Below are positions 57,067-64,000 of a stretch of DNA of 64,000 nt, in pieces. The notes under the pieces were generated by a model. The model was given only the letters and a program-made list of their open reading frames with translations. It was not told the origin of the DNA and made no database searches. Each line of letters opens with the position of its first letter. Positions within the stretch are counted from its first letter, which is position 1. The position numbers and the translations under genes are program-made. Origin of the DNA: Rhabditophanes sp. KR3021 (Eukaryota > Nematoda > Chromadorea > Rhabditida > Alloionematidae); NCBI GenBank assembly GCA_963281155.1, contig CAUJLY010000002.1:2294001-2358000 (forward strand), in the 5' to 3' direction.

Positions 57067-57295
57067 TTTGTAGTTAAATTTTGATTTGTGCCTTTATCAA
57101 AGTAAACGCAAATTTTATTTCAGTATATTTATACCTGTCTATTATACCTTTTCTTATATTCAGAAACGATTTATTTTGGTAATGAATAAATAAAAAGTAA
57201 ATACATGTAATAAAGAAACAATTCGGTGCGATTGATCTTTGTTGTATGTAAATCTATCTAACGTTATAATTCCATTTGTGCTTTTGAGACCAATT
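57067..57295. other. Intergenic before satellite
   Basis: AT-rich 5' flank of the low-complexity gene. No feature seen. Confidence 0.4.
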
Positions 57296-57468
57296 TTTAT
57301 AAGCAACATTCAAATATATAATTAACATTCAAATATCTATAATCAACATCCACATATCTATAAGCAACACCCAAATATCTATAAGCAACATTCAAATATC
57401 TATAATCAACATCCACATATCTATAAGCAACACCCAAATATCTATAAGCAACATTCAAATATCTATGT
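57296..57468. repeat. 21-bp satellite with 63-bp higher-order structure
   Basis: Plus-strand 21-bp units alternate in three types: ATTCAAATATCTATAATCAA+C, ATCCACATATCTATAAGCAA+C and ACCCAAATATCTATAAGCAA+C. The order is A-B-C-A-B-C-A, so 63 bp repeats as a block. The last unit overlaps the 3' end of the Kv channel CDS and supplies its last codons and stop. Confidence 0.9.
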
Positions 57469-58876
57469 ATTTTTTTATAATTTTTTCGTCCTTTATCTTG
57501 ACGACGTCAATAAAATTGGACACTAAAATAGTTATAGGTAGTGCAAAGACCATTATTCCAGAGCCAATAGTTAAAGTACTGATAAATTTGCCAGCAGGTG
57601 TCAACGGTGTCGTTCCTCCAGTTGTCGTCATAGACATAAATGTATAGAAGGAAGCCATTGGAATTGAAGTATATTCAGTGTTAGGTTCATCTTTCTCAAG
57701 AAAATAAATTAAAGTAGAGAAGAATAGGATGACGGTGAATAAAGTTATTAAAATCATTTCGAGTTGCTTCTTTGAGTCCAACAAAGTTTGTCCGAAGTTC
57801 GTCATGCCATTTGAAAATCGACCCAATTTAACAATTCTAAACACTTTCATTACTCTCAGCAAGCGAACTGTCAACACAGCCCATCTAATTTTCCTAATAT
57901 TGTCACCGTCAATTCCAACCACGAAAAACATTACCTCGAAGATGAAAGGTAAAATAGTCAAGACGTCAATTACATTAATAAATTTCTTTATAAATGCGCT
58001 TCTATTCGGAGCTACCCATAGTCTTAGCATGTACTCAAAGGCAAAATAAATGACGCAAATCTTCTCAATCCAATACAACATCCAGTGTTCTTCTGGGTCC
58101 ATGAAATGCTCATATCCATCTATAATTACAGTGTGTTTTGTGATAGTAGTTCCTTTGGTAAATTCATTATCATCCGGAGTCTTTACATTTTGCCTAGCCA
58201 TTTGAAACATTTCCATACTTCCAAGCAATAACGCAACGATGGAAATAATAACAAATGTAATGCTGATCTTTTCGAAAAACTCCCAAAACGTCGACTTCTC
58301 AGCTCCCTCAAAAATGAGATGCAATCTATGACGGTATCTTTCAATTTTTGAGTCACCGAAATTTTCTGAATCTAAAGATCTCGATCGAACATACAATGAC
58401 TCATAAAACCGTGTGAAAGGCGAGCATTTTTTGTCCAATTTTGTTTTTGAAATATTCCAGAACTGCAGTTCTTGCATGAATTTGTCGAAACAAACGTTTT
58501 GAGGCACATGCAAGGAGCCAGTAACTAAGTACTCGTATATTGGGCCAAATGATAGTGGAGGGCGCTCAAAAAAATACTCATCCGTCTCAGCAAAATAACA
58601 ATCGCACCATTCTACTCTCTCTGCCTGTGGTAATGAAATTAGTTTACCTAACAAAGTCCTTTGCCCGTACGATAGAACAGAGACGATTCTAATTTTATAG
58701 GGAAAGCCACCAATGTTCAAGTTTAGCATTGCCTTGGGATCTACATCTGGTAGCAAACACGTATCGATACTTCGAGATGGAGGTCGTTGCGTGTCGAAAT
58801 CAACATTTTTGCTACTCACCATTCCATCACTACTAATTTCACCGTCCATAACAATTCCATTAGCATTAGAAGACAT
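57455..58876 (-). CDS. Voltage-gated K+ channel subunit (Kv family) with atypical pore
   Basis: A six-TM Kv-type subunit of 473 aa in a single exon. The T1 tetramerisation domain begins near residue 35 (LNLNIGGFPYKIRI, FFERPPLSFGPIYEYLVTG, FMQELQFWNI). S1 to S3 follow, with the S3 region FINVIDVLTILPFIFEV. S4 is LTVRLLRVMKVFRIVKLGRF, with regular basic residues every third position. The pore helix is normal (MASFYTFMSMTTTGG) but the filter reads TTGGTTP near 418-423, where Kv channels have TVGYGD. S6 has ALPITILVSNF, so the PxP hinge is PIT. The cytosolic C-terminus is only about 20 residues and its last codons lie in a satellite. A 16-aa longer start at 58924 is less likely because it adds a hydrophobic leader; MSSNANG at 58876 looks better. 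Probably a modulatory or non-K+-selective subunit, by inference. Confidence 0.88.
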   Translation of the reverse strand: MSSNANGIVMDGEISSDGMVSSKNVDFDTQRPPSRSIDTCLLPDVDPKAMLNLNIGGFPYKIRIVSVLSYGQRTLLGKLISLPQAERVEWCDCYFAETDEYFFERPPLSFGPIYEYLVTGSLHVPQNVCFDKFMQELQFWNISKTKLDKKCSPFTRFYESLYVRSRSLDSENFGDSKIERYRHRLHLIFEGAEKSTFWEFFEKISITFVIISIVALLLGSMEMFQMARQNVKTPDDNEFTKGTTITKHTVIIDGYEHFMDPEEHWMLYWIEKICVIYFAFEYMLRLWVAPNRSAFIKKFINVIDVLTILPFIFEVMFFVVGIDGDNIRKIRWAVLTVRLLRVMKVFRIVKLGRFSNGMTNFGQTLLDSKKQLEMILITLFTVILFFSTLIYFLEKDEPNTEYTSIPMASFYTFMSMTTTGGTTPLTPAGKFISTLTIGSGIMVFALPITILVSNFIDVVKIKDEKIIKKYIDI

Positions 58877-59213
58877 TTTGAATATAATAAAGAATAAATT
58901 ATTTAAATAAATACACACAACCACAGCCTATAAGTTAACGTTATTAAACTGTTTAATAATCATCAACTTATTGAATGCCATCAATTATAACAACAAAATG
59001 GCTTTAAGTTTATTAACACCTGTTTCGTTTAATATGAGGTGTCCTTTAAGTAGAAGAGATGACAAATGTTAGGAAAGAGTAACTTTTTATTTTAAGAATA
59101 ACCACCAATGTAGTGATAATAAATGAAAGGATATTTTGTTAAAGTGTCAAGATTATTTTTGATTAAAGTAGATGTGGTTGAATTATATAGGTATTATTAT
59201 TTTTATTTATTTT
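58877..59213. other. Intergenic, Kv gene to arrestin-domain gene 1
   Basis: About 335 bp between two minus-strand genes; AT-rich. Contains the Kv 5' flank. No feature seen. Confidence 0.45.
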
Positions 59214-60491
59214 TTACTTTTCTTTCTTCGGCTTTTTGGCCTTCTTGTCCTTTTTCCCGCAAAGTCTGCTAAAGAAACCTTTTTTAGGTGGAGGAACAAT
59301 TTCAAGAGGTGCTGAAATAGGTACAAGATCTTCATCGTCCTCATCTTGAATCAAAATACGTTCAATTAATCGAGGATTCTTCTTGTCCTTCTTTACCTTT
59401 TTAGCTTTGATCGCTTTTTCCTCCTTCATGGTATTTTCGATTGTAGGTACAGAAGGAAGCTTGATTTGATAGGAATTATCAAAAGTACTTGGCAAAGGAT
59501 TATGCTTGTCAAGGGGACTGATGGTGATTGGGATTTCGAACTTGACCTTTTCGTTAAAGCATTCACTATCAGCAGGAACAACTTCAACAACGATAAAGGT
59601 CTTAGCTTCAATATTTCCTCCTTGAAAGTGAAAATCAGGAGTGGCAGCTTTTAATTCAAGCATGCCCTCGTACGAACATTCCGCCCCAATCGAATCAGTG
59701 GTTGCTGAAAAGGAAAGTGGATCTTTCTTTTCGGCAAGAACCTTTGAAACAAGATGTGTCTGATCCAAGGATTGGGGGGAAGATGCAGAGTACTTAGTAT
59801 CTTGACGGATGCTGATATTAATAGCTCCGGCTCTCTTTCTAGAGTAGTTGTTAACTTTTACCTTAAAGTTGATATAATCGTTTATATAATACCGTTGTTT
59901 AGATAAAACAAATTCAAGCTTCATTTTTCCTTCATTGCTTCCGGAAATCGCACTATCAACGGCAAAGATATGGGAATTAAGATTGCCAACTTCTTGGAAG
60001 TCAATATCGGCGGGTCTGATAGGAGCAAGGACCTTGATAAGTCGTTTGAAGGCAAAGTTTGGTTTGTGGTAACAACTTGGAACGTTCGCAGTAACAGTTA
60101 GAGAATACCTAATTTTTCCATTGAAGGCAGAAAATGAAGATGGGCAGTTTTCAGGCAAAGTAAAAGAAAATGGCCAAGTATATTCTCCAGCTTTTACTGT
60201 TGACAACGCTTTGTTGACATAAACAGCTTCGTTAACCATCACCATAATATTTTGATACTTTTGGTAGTTTTGATCAGTATAGGCATAGCCTGGACCACGT
60301 TTCTTTGAAAATTGGACTTTGGAAGTTGCTCTAAGAGTAACAGCGATGTTGCCTAATTCAAGTTCTCTTGACAACTTTCCAATGACAGAACCAGACACTT
60401 TAGAGCCGGGAAACAATTGATGTTCATTCGTAACAAATAAATCAAATGAGTATGGAATAATTTCCTCATTGTAAATTGAATGTGAGAGCAT
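59214..60491 (-). CDS. Arrestin-domain protein 1 (alpha-arrestin type)
   Basis: A 425-aa intronless alpha-arrestin. Alpha-arrestins act as adaptors between membrane cargo and ubiquitin ligases in endocytic trafficking. The N-terminal arrestin domain starts YSFDLFVTNEHQLFPGSKVS and has VTLRATSKVQFSKKRG. The hinge is LIKVLAPIRPADIDFQEVG. The C-terminal domain has LEFVLSKQRYYINDYINFKV, SYEGMLELKAATPDFHFQGG and EVVPADSECFNEKVKFEIPI. The tail is basic with GFFSRLCGKKDKKAKKPKK. No PPxY motif was seen, unlike most ARRDCs. It is the first of three tandem paralogues and lacks the intron present at the matching position (EG-M) in the next gene. Confidence 0.88.
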   Translation of the reverse strand: MLSHSIYNEEIIPYSFDLFVTNEHQLFPGSKVSGSVIGKLSRELELGNIAVTLRATSKVQFSKKRGPGYAYTDQNYQKYQNIMVMVNEAVYVNKALSTVKAGEYTWPFSFTLPENCPSSFSAFNGKIRYSLTVTANVPSCYHKPNFAFKRLIKVLAPIRPADIDFQEVGNLNSHIFAVDSAISGSNEGKMKLEFVLSKQRYYINDYINFKVKVNNYSRKRAGAINISIRQDTKYSASSPQSLDQTHLVSKVLAEKKDPLSFSATTDSIGAECSYEGMLELKAATPDFHFQGGNIEAKTFIVVEVVPADSECFNEKVKFEIPITISPLDKHNPLPSTFDNSYQIKLPSVPTIENTMKEEKAIKAKKVKKDKKNPRLIERILIQDEDDEDLVPISAPLEIVPPPKKGFFSRLCGKKDKKAKKPKKEK

Positions 60492-60955
60492 TTTTATATT
60501 ATTTTTTAAAACAATAAAGGTATGTGTTCAAATGGTAATATTATTTGTTTATATATTGCATTTAATTTGGACAAATAACAAGAAGGCTAAGCATTTTCTA
60601 GTGAAGAAGGAGGAAGAGTGAATCATCTTGTAATGCATTACTAAAATAAGAAATATGTCAAGAAATAAATACATGAGAGAATGCCGACGTAACTTAAATC
60701 AACGCTCAAAATACTCTTTGTTTGGGAAGGTCGTGTTTATACGACGTCTTGGTTCCTTTTGGTATTTTGTATTTGTAAAAATGCGACGTGTCCCAATTTT
60801 AAAACAGATTGGTTGCTTCTTTTTTGTTGTTTTAGTATTTAAATTAGAATTGAATTTAACATTTAAAACGAAAGAAGAAATTTAAGATAACATTTATTTT
60901 CAATTAAAAATTAAGTTTAATATAATTTTATGATAATTGTGCTTATTTAACGATA
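60492..60955. other. Intergenic between arrestin-domain genes 1 and 2
   Basis: About 465 bp. A 76-codon plus-strand ORF at 60655 is basic and hydrophobic without a recognised domain and is treated as chance. TGTAATGCATTA near 60630 and CAATGCATTACG near 62622 are similar short upstream elements of the tandem genes. Confidence 0.4.
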
Positions 60956-62479
60956 TTACTTTTTCTTTCCACAGCAACCTCCAGTCTTTTGTTTGAAAGT
61001 CGATGGCATAGTAGCATTTGACTCAACAGCAGTGATGGTAATTGGAACTTCAAACATGACTCTTTCGTTAAATTGTTGGCCCTCTCCGGGGATGATTTCA
61101 ATGACTACAACAGTCTTAGCTTGAATATTTCCCTTGACATACTTGAAATCAGGTCTGGCATTCGCAAATTCAAGCATTCCTGAAACAATAATTATTCGCA
61201 AGTTATTTACACTTTGACAATAATAAAAAAAGATATAACTCAATTTATTAGATTTGTTTATTTTAGTTGCAACAAGATCGCCTTATATCTAATGCTATTA
61301 GCTATTATAGTTCCAAAATCAAAACGATAGTTTAAAAATTACCAATTATGTATGCTATAATTAATTCGTTTTAGGTCTACTGCAAAAGAACTCATTCAAA
61401 TAATAGAGTCTTAAATGATTCATAAGTCAGGGCACTCTTAATGACCACCTAAGAAAAAGAGGCTGAAAACTGTTTTTTGACAAATGTCAAAGATTCAATC
61501 AAGAGGCAATAGCTGTCGAGATTTTAAGCCATAGCGAGTAAGCATAAAGATGAATATCATGTTTGTCTAATGTTAGACCAAAGATATAAAGATTACCTTC
61601 AAACGTAATGTCAGCACCCTTGATATTAGGTAATTCGTCCTTATTCTCAGCGATAATCTTCGAGTCTAATTGTTTGTAAGCAACAAACTTTGATAAACCG
61701 TTTTTATCCACTCCATCCTGAATCTTTCCAATATACTCAGTATCTTGTCTAACCAAAATATGAACGGCAGCGGCTCTTTTTTCTGCGGTAAAATTATGGA
61801 CTTTGATTTTAAAATTAATGTAGTCCTTCAGGAAATAAATGTTTTTAGATAAAACAAACTCAAGTTTAATTTTGCCTGCTGTTTCTTTAGACTTTTTCTT
61901 TCCAGTGACGGCTGCTTCGGCGGCAAATAATTTGGTGAGGGTTGCTTGTTCCTTTTGGAAGTCAATTGTCTTTGCGTCAACAAATGGAATTACCTTGATT
62001 TGCTTTTTCAAGGTAAAATTAGGTGTTTTTTGATATCCAGGAACAGTTGCACTTAAAGAGATGGAGTACTTGATCTTTCCTTTCAAGCCTGCAAATGAAA
62101 TAGGTGCATTTTTGGGTAAAGTAAATGAAAAAGGCCAAGAGTAAGCTCCAGCTTTTGTATCAGTAATCTTTTTGTCAGGTCTGCAGACCTCAAACTCCTT
62201 ATGAATAACGATAATTGTGTTTTCATACTTTTGGAAGTTTTCTTTGGAATAAGCGTTTGAAACGTCTTTCCCAAGATCAGGCTTCTTCTTTGAAAATTGG
62301 ACTTTGGAAGTTCCTCTAAGAGTAACACAAACAGTTGCAATTTCTAAATCCTTAGCCAACCTAGCGACAACATGGCCTGACAACTTCGAGCCAGGATAGA
62401 TGTATTGTTCATTAGAAATACTCAAGTCAAAAGCATAAGGAATAACAGACTCATCGTCATGTATGGAAGGCGAAATCAT
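60956..62479 (-). CDS. Arrestin-domain protein 2
   Basis: A 368-aa paralogue of the neighbouring arrestin-domain gene, from complement(join(60956..61179,61597..62479)). The N-domain reads IPYAFDLSISNEQYIYPGSK and VTLRGTSKVQFSKKKPDLG; the C-domain LEFVLSKNIYFLKDYINFKI, then FEG-MLEFANARPDFKYVKGN across the 417-nt intron. The C-terminus GGCCGKKK has paired Cys beside Lys, which could be lipidated and membrane-associated (inference). Shared motifs with gene 1 (VQFSKK, QKYEN/QKYQN, DYINFK) show recent duplication. Reading through the intron would give a stop-terminated alternative C-terminus at 61499. Confidence 0.87.
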
Positions 62480-63063
62480 ATTAAATAAATGGGAAACCTA
62501 CAGCTATGGTAGTAGCCTCGCAATGTTTTAATTTATGTATGAGGTGCATATTGTATATAAGTCAGGTAAGAACCACTTTTTTGACCAAAAAATGAATCAG
62601 GTAATGGGTGAGGCACCCTATCAATGCATTACGAATACCAAAAAGTAGTAAAAAATATGTCATAACTTTGTTTATACTTTTCGAAATACCATTTTGCCTT
62701 AGTCATGCCTTTTTATCCGAAAAACTGTATAATAAGGACATTTCTGGTAAGGGTAGCCAATTACTAATTTAAAGTAATATTTGTGTGGATGAATGGAGCT
62801 TGACAAAAAGTAGCGAATTGTTCGCAAAACTACTTTGTATTGTTGTAAAAAGCAATATATAGCTTTCAACGCAAATCACCTTGTTACAAAGGAGGGTGAC
62901 AAATGATTCGCATTAGTAATATATTATTATGGCTATTTTGTAAATATAAATTTTGCTATATATCATTCCGTGATATATCAAAAAATTGTTTATGATATTT
63001 TTGCATAACATATTTTATTTGAAGAAATTTACAAAAGTTAGAGAAGTTATGAATTGGAGAAAT
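62480..63063. other. Intergenic between arrestin-domain genes 2 and 3
   Basis: About 580 bp, AT-rich, with no gene or RNA recognised. Probably the promoter of gene 2 and the 3' flank of gene 3. Confidence 0.45.
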
Positions 63064-64000
63064 TTACTTTTCGTAGAACAAATATTTAGGTGTGAATTCC
63101 TTGGCATCCATTTCATCAAATCTAGCCTTGCCAAAGAAACTGTCTTTAAAAGTACATTTGAATTGGTTTGTTTGTTGTTCCGGTTCAGCTTTACTTTTCG
63201 AGGCGGATGACTTCTTACATTGTGAAAATTGTTCTTGGCCATCAAGTATAGGTTCAGTGCCAATCAAAATAGGAATATCAGCATTAATTGAACTGAAAAA
63301 TCTATTCGAAGAAGACAGACGTATCTTTATATAGAAGTTGACTTTTATGTATGTGCTCATAAATGATGGAGCAATTGAGGGCACTGAGATTGATATATTT
63401 TTTTCAAGGTCGGAATTGCAAGCAATATCCACACTTTCAGATAAACTTACTATAGTCCTTGATTCTGTTTTTTTGTCAGTTTCTTTTTTGCTTCTATTAT
63501 TTTTGAATTGGCTTGCCCTTTCAGCAATAAACAGGACATTTTCAATTAATTTAACATCAATTTTTTGGATTGTTTTTGATGTGTTGTTTTGAATTTTTAT
63601 CTGAATTGGAATTATTTCACCTGCCACATACCCTACAAACATAAAATAGGTAAATTTTTACAAAAACAAAAAATATAACGTTTACATCCACAATGAATTA
63701 CATAAAAAACCATCATGAAATATTTAAGTGACCATTATGTTTTCAACGACAGTATTATATTTGTATGTAATCTGTGCCTTACCTGCTTTTCTCAAATTAG
63801 TGGTAACTTTGATCATTCCATACTTGAAACAAATAAATCCCAATTCACGAGTCACTTCTTTGACAATATTCTTTTGGGCCTTTTCACTGGATGTAAGGTC
63901 CATAAAAGGGATGACAGAAAGATATGTCTTGACAATATGATCTAATTTCCAGGATCTGGTAATACGTGCTTTCAAATAGTATCGAATATGTCCAACTACA
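63064..64000 (-). CDS. Arrestin-domain protein 3, partial (5' end outside window)
   Basis: The C-terminal part of a third tandem arrestin-domain protein. Exons complement(join(63064..63632,63783..>64000)) are visible, joined by a 150-nt intron (GTAAGG/TTTGTAG). The frame is open to the window edge, reading GHIRYYLKARITRSWKLDH, which matches the end of the arrestin N-domain. The C-domain begins AGYVAGEIIPIQIKIQNNTS; it contains SSINADIPILIGTEPIL and ends FTPKYLFYEK. More divergent than genes 1 and 2 and with its intron elsewhere. The YK end and acidic surroundings lack a PPxY motif in the visible part. Confidence 0.82.

Noticed and set aside
1..64000. Bacterial or viral origin, CRISPR or operon structures
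   Set aside because: Spliceosomal introns throughout, metazoan gene content and no spacer-repeat arrays; nothing indicates horizontal islands of any size.

Overview
The window looks like nuclear DNA from a nematode. It is AT-rich and gene-dense, most introns are only 32-50 nt, and gene content is metazoan with nematode-typical families: a supplementary-type nuclear receptor, a patched-related protein, a FAR-like lipid-binding protein, a C-type lectin/CUB protein and tandem arrestin-domain genes. The very small introns suggest a clade IV (Tylenchina-like) worm, but that is inference. I saw no tRNA, rRNA, CRISPR array, intact transposon or obvious virus. Exon boundaries were worked out by eye from GT-AG sites, reading-frame phase and family conservation.

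Layout. 0-8 kb: eIF3a (minus), SRP19 (minus), a broken mitochondrial carrier (minus), pyruvate dehydrogenase E1-alpha (plus). 8-23 kb: a Dispatched homologue (plus), a triple-SH3 adaptor (minus), an RS-domain RNA-binding protein (plus), a patched-related protein (minus), TIM44 (plus). 23-32 kb: about 3.5 kb without genes, then a long serotonin-transporter-like SLC6 gene (plus), two of whose introns hold degenerate antisense coding sequence. 32-40 kb: a nuclear hormone receptor, an unknown multipass protein, EXOSC10/Rrp6, a broken region with a possible PTEN-type C2, and an FBXO2-like F-box protein. 40-47 kb: LARP1 (minus), one intron holding an antisense pseudogene, then NDUFAF3. 47-54 kb: a C-type lectin/CUB gene with a small nested antisense gene, LIN-52 and snRNP-G in divergent orientation, and an unknown gene with another antisense pseudogene copy. 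54-64 kb: a FAR-like secreted protein, a low-complexity protein, a Kv channel with a non-canonical selectivity filter, and three tandem arrestin-domain genes, the last running off the window.

Most genes are unrelated housekeeping or signalling genes. Local themes are an RNA/translation group (eIF3a, SRP19, RS protein, EXOSC10, LARP1, snRNP-G), a mitochondrial group (carrier remnant, PDHA, TIM44, NDUFAF3) and two RND-type sterol-sensing-domain proteins. The observations most worth following are the Kv channel filter and hinge, the satellite that supplies its stop codon, and the four unusually large introns (1.1-1.35 kb) that each carry degenerate antisense coding sequence.
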